From positions 45,217-109,216 of the forward strand of contig JAYNIR010000010.1 of assembly GCA_038109305.1 (NCBI GenBank): a DNA stretch of 64,000 bases. The letters are read 5' to 3'. This document shows, one piece after another, positions 7,762-15,695 of this stretch. The first letter of the stretch is position 1; every line of letters starts with the position of its first letter. The position numbers and the translations under genes were made by a program. This DNA is from UBA1479 sp038109305. Its GTDB lineage: Bacteria; Pseudomonadota; Alphaproteobacteria; Rhodospirillales; Casp-alpha2. The notes beneath the pieces were generated by a model. It saw nothing but the letters and a program-made list of their open reading frames with translations. It was not told the origin of the DNA and did not search any database.

Positions 7762-8538
7762 TCAGCCGAACCGAAGCCAAAGAATGTCGTCCGACGAAAC
7801 GACGCGGCGGAGGATATTGATCACGTTCAGCTGATTTTTTTCTTTGATCGCGATTTTCATTCTGTCGAGAAAATGCAGGCTGTCGGCAATCAGCCGGGAG
7901 AACTGCGCGTCGGCGGCGACCTCCGCCGGGGCCGTATCGCGGCATTTTTCATAGGCCTTGATCGACCCGGCGAGCGCCGTTTGAAGCGCTTTCGTTTCGG
8001 CTTCATTGGTGAATTTGGGCGGATCGTGCCGGAATTTGTAAAGATCGCGGAACGCCTTGTTCGCATCTAGGATGCAGTCGGCGAACAGATAAATGCCGTT
8101 CCGCCGGCGCATCTGGCTGAGCATCGTGCGTAACGGCGCGAGCGCTGCGCCGACCGCCTTCGCATCGCCGGCCTCGGCCAGTTTTCGCGCCTCACCCGCC
8201 CGCCGGGCGATATCGCCAAACGTATCGCGCCAGGCCTTTTCGCCCGCATACGGCGGCGGCGGCGCGCCTTCGAACCGTTTGGCGACCTCACTCCAGGCAT
8301 CGATGAAATTATCCAGTTCCAGCAGCGCCACGTCGGGCGCCCCGCGCCGGGCGTAAAACACGGCCTGCCGGTAATGGGAGAACGCCGCCTGCGCCTGTTC
8401 GTGGAAACCCTTGGCCGGGTCGGCCCGGACGGCCGACGCCGACGCCATGAAGACCACGGCAATGACTGCCAGCCGCGCCGCCATCCCCACCAGAACACGC
8501 AAACGGGGGACGGGCCGAAAAAAAGATCGGAATGCCAT
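7762..8538 (-). CDS. periplasmic protein of unknown function in the sox island
   Basis: A 258-residue exported protein; I do not recognise a named family. From the start at 8538 it has a signal peptide (a hydrophobic stretch ending ASASAVRA, about residue 40) and then a long helical mature part with heptad-like helices (QAAFSHYRQAVFYARRG, LSQMRRRNGIYLF), two cysteines (FADCILDA, YEKCRDT) and a conserved-looking C-terminus ending ILWLRFG. Start 8538 is preferred over 8562 because GAGGA lies 7 bases upstream of it and nothing comparable precedes 8562. It is divergent from the SoxW-like gene and shares the AT-rich control region at 8557-8600. Confidence 0.7.
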   Translation of the reverse strand: MAFRSFFRPVPRLRVLVGMAARLAVIAVVFMASASAVRADPAKGFHEQAQAAFSHYRQAVFYARRGAPDVALLELDNFIDAWSEVAKRFEGAPPPPYAGEKAWRDTFGDIARRAGEARKLAEAGDAKAVGAALAPLRTMLSQMRRRNGIYLFADCILDANKAFRDLYKFRHDPPKFTNEAETKALQTALAGSIKAYEKCRDTAPAEVAADAQFSRLIADSLHFLDRMKIAIKEKNQLNVINILRRVVSSDDILWLRFG

Positions 8539-8556
8539 GAATGGGTCCTCGCGGGC

Positions 8557-8600
8557 ATTCATATTCGAAAAAACATAGTATATTCTTTACAGGCATTCAC
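8557..8600. promoter_or_regulatory. shared AT-rich control region between divergent genes
   Basis: The 84-base gap between the gene at 8538 and the thioredoxin at 8623 contains TTCATATTCGAAAAAAC and then TATATTCTTTACAGGCATTC. Parts of both blocks recur upstream of the ArsR gene (9735-9765) and of soxS (10806-10836), suggesting a common regulator, most simply the local ArsR protein. Confidence 0.4.
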
Positions 8601-8622
8601 GCCAGAAAACGGACCGCCCGCC

Positions 8623-9258
8623 ATGAACCTGACCCGCCGAAATGTCCATCGCCTGGGACTGGGCTGTCTGGCCGCCGCCTGGGCCACCGGCGGCTTGGCC
8701 CGGCCGCTTCTGGCCGACCACCCGGACAAGTTTGCGCCGGTTTTGAAAACCGACAGCGAATTCGGGTCCTACACCCAGTCCTGGTTCCTGCAGAGCTTCC
8801 TGAACCTGTCGGAAGACCTGGAGGCCGCCGCCGCCAGGGGCAAGCGGTTCGCGATCATGTGGGACCTGGACGGTTGTCCCTATTGCCGGGAAACGCATCT
8901 GGTCAATTTCGGCAAGGCTGGAATCACCGACTATGTGCGGGCGAATTTCGATATCCTGCAACTTGACCTGCGCGGATCGCAACGGGTGACCGACTTCGAC
9001 GGCAAGGAAATGAGCGAAAAGGAACTGGCGCGGCGTCACGGTGTCCGCTTTACGCCGACGATCCAGTTTTTTCCCGAAACCGCGGGCGAGCTCAAAGGCA
9101 AGACCAGACGCCAGACCGAAGTCGCCCGCATGCCCGGCTATTTCAAGCCGGCACATTTTCTCAGCATGTTTCGCTTCGTTCGGGAAAAGGCCTACGAAAA
9201 ATCCGACTTTCGGTCTTATCTGAAATCCGGCGCATCGACTGTAAAAGGCCAGGGCTAA
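8623..9258 (+). CDS. soxW: SoxW-like periplasmic thioredoxin
   Basis: A 211-residue exported thioredoxin-fold protein. It begins with LTRRNVHRLGLG, a twin-arginine-like signal, and has a WDLDGCPYCRETH active site (about residues 82-94) and a cis-proline segment VRFTPTIQFF. The CPYC motif and the position after soxB-soxV match the SoxW class, which takes electrons from SoxV/CcdA and protects or reduces the SoxY cysteine. ATG 8623 was chosen because it starts the signal peptide; there is only a weak ribosome site. It could be classed as a generic thioredoxin_2 family protein, so the symbol rests mainly on context. Confidence 0.72.
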   Translation: MNLTRRNVHRLGLGCLAAAWATGGLARPLLADHPDKFAPVLKTDSEFGSYTQSWFLQSFLNLSEDLEAAAARGKRFAIMWDLDGCPYCRETHLVNFGKAGITDYVRANFDILQLDLRGSQRVTDFDGKEMSEKELARRHGVRFTPTIQFFPETAGELKGKTRRQTEVARMPGYFKPAHFLSMFRFVREKAYEKSDFRSYLKSGASTVKGQG

Positions 9259-9312
9259 CCTGCTTCGGCGGATGTCCCACCGGGCCCGGCCGCGATGCAG
9301 CCGGTCAGAGCA

Positions 9313-9654
9313 TCACGCGACCTTGCGCTTGCCTTGGGTTTTTTCCTGGCCGCCGCCTTTGACGCAGAACAATTCGTACAACAGGCCGATCACCTTCTTG
9401 GCTTCATCGCTCGCCAAACGGTAATAGATTTGTTTTGAATCGCGGCGCGTATCGACAAGGTTCTCCTCGCGCAGCCGCGCAAGCTGCTGCGACAAGGTCG
9501 GCTGACGGATACCGAGGATCAATTCCAATTCACCGACGTTCTTTTCACCTTCGGCAAGAGCGCATAGCATGATCAGACGGTTGTCGTTCGCAAGCGCCTT
9601 CAAAAATCTGCTGGCCTTCTTGGCGTTTTCGTAGAGCTCCATATCAAGTTGCAT
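9313..9654 (-). CDS. ArsR-family sulfur-responsive repressor (SoxR/SqrR/sHdrR type)
   Basis: A 113-residue winged-helix regulator. The recognition helix region is GIRQPTLSQQLARLREENL and the wing is TRRDSKQIYYRL. Two cysteines, near residues 31 (LIMLCALAEG) and 97 (LYELFCVKG), sit where BigR, SqrR, SoxR and sHdrR carry the pair that forms an intramolecular di- to tetrasulfide and releases DNA in the presence of reactive sulfur. The ATG at 9654 is preferred over longer forms because the family starts a few residues before the first helix and a GGAAGAAG lies upstream. It probably represses the sox and possibly the sHdr operon, and itself. The motif at 9735-9765 lies in its own promoter. Confidence 0.85.
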   Translation of the reverse strand: MQLDMELYENAKKASRFLKALANDNRLIMLCALAEGEKNVGELELILGIRQPTLSQQLARLREENLVDTRRDSKQIYYRLASDEAKKVIGLLYELFCVKGGGQEKTQGKRKVA

Positions 9655-9734
9655 GACCGTACTTCTTCCGCGTTGACTTCCTCTCGGGCGCCCCAAAAGG
9701 GCGGATGAACATCGCACCTTATGTTACATCATCA

Positions 9735-9765
9735 TGTTCAAAAAATGTATATTTACAGGCAATTT
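9735..9765. promoter_or_regulatory. candidate ArsR operator in its own promoter
   Basis: TTCAAAAAATGTATATTTACAGGCA lies about 85 bases before the ArsR start. The AAAAAA, TATAT and TTTACAGGCA blocks match those at 8563-8597. Function is inferred. Confidence 0.35.
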
Positions 9766-9812
9766 TCATCGGGCTTGGCCGTGTTCCGCTGTCCGAATAC
9801 GATGTAATCCCC

Positions 9813-10322
9813 TCAAAATTCTAAATTATCCGCGATCGCCTCGACCCCGAGCGGCCGCAGGCATGATCTAGATCGCCGCTGGGCGCGCCGGAAACCCCCA
9901 CCGCACCAACCAATGATCCCGCCGATTCGAACCGGACGCCGCCGCCGACCATCAAGGCATCGGTGACAAAGCGAACGGATGACATGGGCTGATCGGCCTG
10001 GGTCATGGCGCTCAATTCCACCGTATCGGTTCGGAAACTGACGGCGGTCCAGGCCTTGCGCCGGGCCGTTTCAGGCGTGTGCGGGCCGGCGAACCGGTCA
10101 CGCAGCAGAACCTGCGGATTGCCGAACCGGTCTACAACGGAAACCGCAACTTGATATTCCCGTTTGCGACAGTCGGCCAACGTCGCCTGCGCGAGCTGCA
10201 GGGCGCTATCGAGCGACATCACCTTCAAGGTCACCAGCGCATGATTCGCCCGGGCAGGATGGGCGGCAGCAAGCAACAGCGGCAAGCAACAACAGAAGTG
10301 CCGGCAGAATGCGCTTTAACAT
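9813..10322 (-). pseudogene. HbpS/GlcG-like (DUF336) periplasmic protein, disrupted by two frameshifts
   Basis: The central part (frame of 10285-9855) clearly encodes the haem-degrading/HbpS-GlcG family: YQVAVSVVDRFGNPQVLLRD, AGPHTPETARRKAWTA and SGAPSGDLDHAC. Its natural start, however, is in another frame: ATG 10322 overlaps the soxS stop (ATGTTAA) and encodes a good signal peptide (MLKRILPALLLLLAA). The expected C-terminus, VEAIADNLEF then TGA at 9815-9813, is also in that first frame, whereas the central frame ends in a short nonsense tail. So a shift near 10285-10280 and an opposite shift near 9855 are needed to rebuild the protein. Read as is, no exported full-length product can be made. 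The family in sox clusters is periplasmic and of uncertain role. Confidence 0.75.
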
Positions 10323-10741
10323 TTTCCACCTCTTTTGGACTTCCCGACATCGGCGACCCGGTCCTTGGCGGTTCCCGGCGGACAGCCGTCGATATCGTCA
10401 AACAGCGCACGAACCATGTGTGCATACATGTCCCAAAAAAGTCCTTCACCCGGGTAGCCGGTAATCCGCCCGACCTCATGCCCGTCGGACATCAGGACGA
10501 ATGTCGGCGTGTAGATGACCCGCTGGATCTGTTTCAGGTCGGCCGGGCGGGGCTTGTCGATATCTACGCGGCGAAGCTGCACAACCTTGCCTTCCGTCGT
10601 CTTGGAATAAATGGCGCCCACTTCCGCATGCCAGCTATGGCACCATTCGCAATGGTCGCTTTCAAACATCACCAATTCGGCGGCACGAAGCGGCGCCGCA
10701 AGGCAAATCAGGATCACGCTGAGAGACAGCAAAGCCCGCAT
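10316..10741 (-). CDS. soxS: SoxS-like periplasmic thioredoxin
   Basis: A 141-residue exported thioredoxin-like protein. Signal peptide about 1-20 (LLSLSVILICLAAPLRA), active site ESDHCEWCHSWHAEV, and the VIYTPTFVLMSDG segment with the cis-proline. CEWCHSWHAEV resembles SoxS, the small periplasmic thiol protein that helps keep SoxYZ reduced and influences sox expression. ATG 10741 is preferred to 10777 because GGAAAGAA precedes it and the signal peptide begins there. The stop overlaps the start of the HbpS-like pseudogene, so the two were translationally coupled. An AT-rich motif shared with other island promoters lies at 10806-10836. Confidence 0.75.
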   Translation of the reverse strand: MRALLSLSVILICLAAPLRAAELVMFESDHCEWCHSWHAEVGAIYSKTTEGKVVQLRRVDIDKPRPADLKQIQRVIYTPTFVLMSDGHEVGRITGYPGEGLFWDMYAHMVRALFDDIDGCPPGTAKDRVADVGKSKRGGKC

Positions 10742-10805
10742 GGCATTCTTTCCGGACCAAAACCTCCCCGGCGGCATGGGACGCTAAGGGCGGAATTGAC
10801 ATTCC

Positions 10806-10836
10806 ATCCAAATATTATATCGAAATCGAATATGAA
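10806..10836 (-). promoter_or_regulatory. AT-rich motif upstream of soxS
   Basis: On the minus strand this reads TTCATATTCGATTTCGATAT then AATATT. TTCATATTCGA is identical to the block at 8559-8569, and a TATA-A/T-TATT block follows in both. It is about 65-95 bases before the soxS start and is a candidate operator plus promoter. Confidence 0.4.
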
Positions 10837-10910
10837 AGTCCCGGAAAGAATGCCGTCTCGAGGCGCGGTCCGGTCGTTGCGGGCGATCACACGATCGGGG
10901 ACGGCAGGGC

Positions 10911-12893
10911 TCAACGGGCCGCGGGTTCGGCGCGGTCTTCGGCGTCGTCCTTGTCGTCTTCGGGAAGTTCGTAGACGCTCATGTCTTCTTTTTCGTCATC
11001 GCATTCCGGCAGATCGGCTTCGTCGCCTTCGTCAGGCACGCGCTGGTTGTAATCCCGGGGTTCCCACGGCAACGGCGGCGGGTCTTTGAACCGGGCGATT
11101 TCAAATAGGCGCAGAACGCGTTTCAGGTTCTTTTCCGTGATCATCGTCAGCCGGTAGGCGCCGCGCGCCTCATACACTCCCTTGGCCAGGGAAAACGCTT
11201 CGCGGGCCGCATCGAGCTGCGCCGGATCGTGGGTTTGTCTCGCCAGCATGAACAACGCCGATCCCAGATTGTTCTGGGTCGCCGCCCAGAGCATCGGGTA
11301 TTCGAGTTTCTTGCGGACCTCAAGCGCGCCCGAACAAGCCTCGATTGCCTTTTCCAGCAGTTCGACCGACTTAATCTGTTCGCCCAGGATCGCCGCCGCC
11401 TGACCGATGTTATTCAAGACCTCGGCCCAGCGCACGGGATGGTCGACGCGGTTAAATACCTGAAGCGCGGCCTGATAGTGATTTAGCGCTTTTTTGAGCA
11501 GGTCATGATCGCCTTCCTGGGCGTTGATGCGGTAGCACACCTGGCCAAGCCGGTTTTGCAGCGCCGCCCATTCCTTGGGGTGGCGTTCGCGGTTAAACAC
11601 CTGGCCCGCGGCATCCAAATGCTGCGCCGCCTGGTCCAGCGGGCTCAAGGTCCGCTCTTCATCGCCGTCCTCGCCGGCGGCGGGAACCACAATCGGTTCC
11701 CATTCGGGCGCCAACATGGGCAGGATCGATCCGAATGACCGTTGCGCGACGGCGCGGTCAAGCGCATCGCTGTCTTCGGTGAACGCGTCAATCGCCTGAC
11801 CATAGATATCCGCCGCCAGGCGGTAGCCGTCCAATTGCCCGGCCGGCGCCGACATCTGCGCCAACACGTTGGCAAGGAACAGGCGGGCGACGATTTTCTC
11901 GCGCGGCGACAGGCCCGGGTGCTGTTCCGCCGCCTCGGGAACCGGCGCCGCCTGTTCGACAATCGCCGGCAAGGCTTGACGCAACCGCGCCTTTTTCACA
12001 TCCGTCAGCGGCACTGTCGCGGCGATCGCCGATGCCGCCACCAGTTGGCGGAACGGATCGGGCAGATCGGCGGGCACGACCAGGGATTGCGAGGCCTCGA
12101 ACAAACCCGGCGGGTCTTCGTTCTGAATGCCGAGCGGCAAAAACCATAGCCGCAGGTTGTTGGTGCCGTTGGCCGCATCGACGGTTTCATAAATGATGGC
12201 CAGGTCGGCCTCCGCCTGAGCCAACGCCTGGCGCACCGCCCAATGCAGACGCTTGAACGCGTCGCTCGATTTGCGGCCCTGGTCGGCGGCGGCCTCATCC
12301 GCATCGGGGTCGGGTTCGGGCACGTTGACTTTCTGACGCAGCGGCAGCGCCCGGATGCCGGGGAAATTGGCGAACGCGCCTTCCAGAATGACGGCGGGCG
12401 TCACGAGAAAATCTTCGGCCCCGTCGTCGCCGTTACCGGTTTCATTTTTTTCCGCGGACTTTTTGTCGATGGGCGCAAAGCGGATTTCAATGCGCGTCGG
12501 ATTGGTCGGCTGACTGACCCGTCGGAGGTGCCTAATCCAGCCGGAAAACGAAAACCGGCGGCCCGGCGTCGGCGGCCGCATCAGGGGCATCAAAAGTCGC
12601 GCCAGCAAACCGGCGCGGGGCGGAGCGCCGCTGACCAGCGCCAATGCCTGACTGTCCAGCGGACGCAGGGTCACCGTACCGGCGGCGATGGCGGTCGCCT
12701 GGTGGCGCCCCCAGGAAACATCCTGATCGCCCAAGGTACGCCCGGGCCCGAGAAGGCCCAAATGCTTTTCCTTGCCGTCGACTTCGGTGACCAGCTCGAC
12801 CTTGCCGGCGATGATGGTGAACGCGCGCGTTGCTGGATCACCTTCGCGGAAGATGATGTCCTTATCGCGGAATTGTTGCTTCCTTGCGTTCAC
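10911..12893 (-). CDS. cNMP-binding domain protein with C-terminal TPR region
   Basis: A 660-residue protein of unknown exact role. Residues about 8-95 form a cyclic-nucleotide-binding-like (Crp effector) fold: FREGDPATRAFTIIAGKVEL, LGPGRTLGDQDV. No helix-turn-helix or output enzyme follows. The middle (about 140-430) is poorly conserved and Ala/Pro-rich, and about 430-600 contains tetratricopeptide-like repeats (WAALQNRLGQVCYRI, WAEVLNNIGQAAAILGEQ, WAATQNNLGSALFMLA). The C-terminus is strongly acidic (EDDKDDAEDRAE). There is no signal peptide, so it is cytoplasmic. The combination suggests a ligand-responsive scaffold. It is transcribed alone, divergent from the PagL-like gene. Confidence 0.75.
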   Translation of the reverse strand: MNARKQQFRDKDIIFREGDPATRAFTIIAGKVELVTEVDGKEKHLGLLGPGRTLGDQDVSWGRHQATAIAAGTVTLRPLDSQALALVSGAPPRAGLLARLLMPLMRPPTPGRRFSFSGWIRHLRRVSQPTNPTRIEIRFAPIDKKSAEKNETGNGDDGAEDFLVTPAVILEGAFANFPGIRALPLRQKVNVPEPDPDADEAAADQGRKSSDAFKRLHWAVRQALAQAEADLAIIYETVDAANGTNNLRLWFLPLGIQNEDPPGLFEASQSLVVPADLPDPFRQLVAASAIAATVPLTDVKKARLRQALPAIVEQAAPVPEAAEQHPGLSPREKIVARLFLANVLAQMSAPAGQLDGYRLAADIYGQAIDAFTEDSDALDRAVAQRSFGSILPMLAPEWEPIVVPAAGEDGDEERTLSPLDQAAQHLDAAGQVFNRERHPKEWAALQNRLGQVCYRINAQEGDHDLLKKALNHYQAALQVFNRVDHPVRWAEVLNNIGQAAAILGEQIKSVELLEKAIEACSGALEVRKKLEYPMLWAATQNNLGSALFMLARQTHDPAQLDAAREAFSLAKGVYEARGAYRLTMITEKNLKRVLRLFEIARFKDPPPLPWEPRDYNQRVPDEGDEADLPECDDEKEDMSVYELPEDDKDDAEDRAEPAAR

Positions 12894-12980
12894 CTGGCAC
12901 CTATCGCGCTCGGCTGGGGCCGAGCGAATTTACCCATGGCGGCGCTGATGCACCGCGCTGGACATTGTTCGCTGGCGCAA

Positions 12981-13011
12981 TTAAACAAAAAGAACGTTTA
13001 TCCTTGTTTAA
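12981..13011. promoter_or_regulatory. inverted repeat in divergent promoter region
   Basis: TTAAACAA (12981-12988) and TTGTTTAA (13004-13011) are perfect inverted repeats 15 bases apart, in the 214-base gap between the cNMP-TPR gene and the PagL-like gene. The spacing of about two helical turns between half-site centres suits a dimeric regulator. Confidence 0.35.
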
Positions 13012-13107
13012 GGCCCCATTTGCATGATCGGTTCCGGTCACCGGTCCGTTCGGGCAAATCTGGGCAGAAAAGGGCGGAATTCTCGGTTTTTTGGGAAGGC
13101 TGGGTAC

Positions 13108-13941
13108 TTGAAGAGCAAATTGATACGCATTGCGGCTACGGCCTCTGCCGCCTTCCTGCCGGTGTTCGCCTCGGGCGACGGATTCGCCAACAGCATTACC
13201 ACGGGCTATGACATCAAGCGGTTGTTGATGGAAGGCCACCCGCTGGCGGGCCGCATGGGCACCAAGTGGCAGCCCGCCGACCCAGCGGCCCCGACCGCCA
13301 TTCAGCCGACAGCGCAGCCGGTTTATCAACCGGCGCCGACCGTTCAACCACGGGCCCAGGCCGTTAAGGAGGCGCCGGCCGGCAAACCGGCCGGCTATAC
13401 CAACACGGCGGAAAGCCGTTCCGGCGGCTGGGACGAAAAAGAAGCCCGCGCATCGAGCCGCGGCACGCCGATGGGAGGGTTCCTCGCCGAGGTCAGCCTG
13501 GGTACGTTGATGCACGACGAAGGACCGTTTTCGAATTCGAAAGAAGACGGCATCGACGCACACATAGAAATAAAATTCAAATCGCCGGAATTTCTGAGCG
13601 TCATCTGGTCGCCTGAACCGCACATCGGTGCCAACATCAACACCAAGGGCGGCACCAGCCAGGTCTTCGCGGGCTTGAGCTATGAATGGAACGTCTGGAA
13701 AGGCCTGTTCGCGGGCATCAGCGTCGGCGGCGCCTACCACAACGGCGAAACCGACTCGCACCTGGCGGACGCTAAAGACCTGGGATGCCACCTGTTGTTC
13801 AGGGAAAGCCTTACCCTCGGCTGGCAATTGACCGAACACCACAAGGTGGCGCTCCTCTTCGACCATATCTCCAACGCCAAGATCTGCGACTTCAATGAAG
13901 GCTTAGAAAATCTGGGCGTGCGCTACAGCTACCGCTTCTAG
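13108..13941 (+). CDS. PagL-like lipid A 3-O-deacylase (outer-membrane acyloxyacyl hydrolase family)
   Basis: A 277-residue protein. From TTG 13108 (GGGAAGG upstream) it has a signal peptide to about residue 30, a Pro/Gln/Ala-rich linker of about 90 residues, then a C-terminal domain of beta strands. The end carries the PagL signature: LFDHISNAKI (His-Ser of the catalytic triad) followed by a glutamate in ENLGVRYSYRF, and a terminal phenylalanine typical of outer-membrane barrels. PagL removes the 3-O acyl chain of lipid A. The long N-terminal linker is unusual, since PagL proper is about 170 residues. Upstream in-frame starts (13024) would place the signal peptide internally and are rejected. 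Confidence 0.72.
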   Translation: MKSKLIRIAATASAAFLPVFASGDGFANSITTGYDIKRLLMEGHPLAGRMGTKWQPADPAAPTAIQPTAQPVYQPAPTVQPRAQAVKEAPAGKPAGYTNTAESRSGGWDEKEARASSRGTPMGGFLAEVSLGTLMHDEGPFSNSKEDGIDAHIEIKFKSPEFLSVIWSPEPHIGANINTKGGTSQVFAGLSYEWNVWKGLFAGISVGGAYHNGETDSHLADAKDLGCHLLFRESLTLGWQLTEHHKVALLFDHISNAKICDFNEGLENLGVRYSYRF

Positions 13942-13970
13942 GCTTCGGAATTCGGGAAATTTGACTTTTG

Positions 13971-14012
13971 GCCGGGCCGCGCCTTGGCGCGGAGAAACGC
14001 CGCGCGCCCGGC
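13971..14012. terminator. long GC hairpin between convergent genes
   Basis: GCCGGGC (13971-13977) pairs with GCCCGGC (14006-14012), with inner CGCGCC/GGCGCG pairing possible. It lies between the PagL-like gene and the TPR pseudogene, which converge. There is no U tract on either strand, so terminator activity is uncertain. Confidence 0.4.
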
Positions 14013-14025
14013 CCGCCGGCCGCGT

Positions 14026-15481
14026 TCAGCGGCGTATCCGCGCCCGCAGGTCCGGCCGGGCCTGATCGAACAACGTCTGCCAGTCGCCGCGGCGCTCCAC
14101 CCGAAGCACCCGGGTGTTCGGATACCAGGGCGACTTGTCGCCCGATGTACCCCAGCGCCAGTCGGGCTGACACGGTGCGATCACCCATGTCTCTTTCCCG
14201 AGCGCGCTGGTCATGCGGGCAACGGCGCCATCCACTGCAATGACCAGATCCAGTTGTTCAATCAGCCCTGCCATATCCGACAAGGCATCCGTCCGGCGCG
14301 CGACGTCAAGGATAGGCGCAGCCGCGCCGTCGTCGGCCAACTCCCGCGCGGCCGGGCCGGTCTGCAAGCCGTACAAGGTGTATCCGGCAAGGCCCGCCAG
14401 TTCAAGAAACGGCGTCAAGCCGGGTGCCGGGCCATGGACCTGGGTTGCCCGTTCATCTGACCAGGCGACACCGACCTTGAGCAATCCGCCCGCCGGCGGC
14501 AGCGCGTGCGCACCCGGATCATGGGCCTGTACATATGGCCCACCCGCCGGGATCGTCTTCGGCGTGGTGCCGAAAATCCCCGGCAGCGACAACAGCGGCG
14601 CGTGAAGATCGAAGGCCGGCAAGTCCGCGTCCTGTAAGACGACCTTGTCGACGCCCTGAACCGTCGAAAGCAGATCGGCGAGGCCTTCGGGCGCTTCGAC
14701 CAATACATTGCCGCCCTTTTCCTTGATCATCGGGAAATAGCGCGAAAACATGATCACATCGCCCGGCGTGCCTTCGCACTGGACCAGAACCGCTTTGCCC
14801 TTTATGGCGCCACCGTCCCAACTGGGCGTTTCCAAGCCGCGGAGCGCATACCGGGCCGATTGAAACCGCGCCCCCAGATCCTTGAACCCGGCCGCGTATT
14901 CACCGGCCAGACGCAGCGTGCGGCCCCGGTCGAGCTTGCTGGGCACATGGCCCGGCGTGCCGTCGAGCGCGCGTTCAAAACAGTCGAGCGCCTGATCGCG
15001 CCGCCCTAAATCGCGAAGCGCCACGCCCAGGTTTTGAAGCGCGTCGGCCTTCTTGGGCTCAAGATGCACGGCCTGGTGTTGGCTGGCGACGGCGGCCTCA
15101 ACCCGGCCGAGATCGCGGAGCACGTTGCCTAAATTCGAATAAAACTACGAATTGCGGGGACGCAGCGCGATCGCCCGGCGATAACACGCAACGGCGGCGT
15201 CCGGCCGGCCGGTGCCGCGAAGGCGATCACTCAGGTTGTTATAGGCCTCCCCCATGTTGGGGTAAAGCGACAACGCGAGGGTATAATCGAGGATGGCATC
15301 GTCCAGGCGGCCGGCGCACTGATGTTCCGCGGCAACGGCGAACAGCCGGGCGGCCCCGGTCGCGAAGCGTCTTGCGTTCCGCTTCGGGAAGTTGCTACCA
15401 AACGGCGCGCACCTGTTCGGCATCGATAAGCGATCCTGCGCCGGCGGCGTTTTTGTCGGTTGCGGTTTTGTCCGCGGCCAT
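14026..15481 (-). pseudogene. TPR / glycosyltransferase-like protein, broken by two stops and a frameshift
   Basis: The reading begins at ATG 15481 (MAADKTATDKN...LIDAEQVRAVW), meets TAG at 15397-15395 in what reads W-stop-QLPEAER, then needs a frameshift near 15365 to enter the TPR frame (FATGAARLFAVAAEHQCAGR, LDDAILDYTLALSLYPNMGE). That frame has a second in-frame TAG at 15145-15143 (RNS-stop-FYSNLGNVLRDLG) and then stays open to 14026. The C-terminal part has further TPRs and a glycosyltransferase-9-like region (CEGTPGDVIMFSRYFP, VGVAWSDE, DLVIAVDGAVARM). Each disruption falls inside recognisable repeat sequence, so this was one gene of about 485 residues. A fragment starting at GTG 15123 could still be translated. 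Confidence 0.82.
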
Positions 15482-15695
15482 TTTTCCTCGCATCGCCAAG
15501 CGTTGCCCGCCGGCGGATAAGTGTCCGGTCGCCGTTTGAGGCGGTTATTTAGGGTGCCCCATTAATTGGTTCCGGCAGTTGGTTCCGCACCCACCCTTCG
15601 GGCACGATATTGAAGCTTCGAAGGCCGATCCGCAAGCCTCCTAACCCCGAAGATATCGGCAAAATCCGGGGCGCCGCGGACCCCCAAAAACCCCG

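Noticed and set aside
13024..13941. PagL-like protein starting at 13024
   Set aside because: The extra N-terminal residues have no homology and would put the signal peptide inside the protein.
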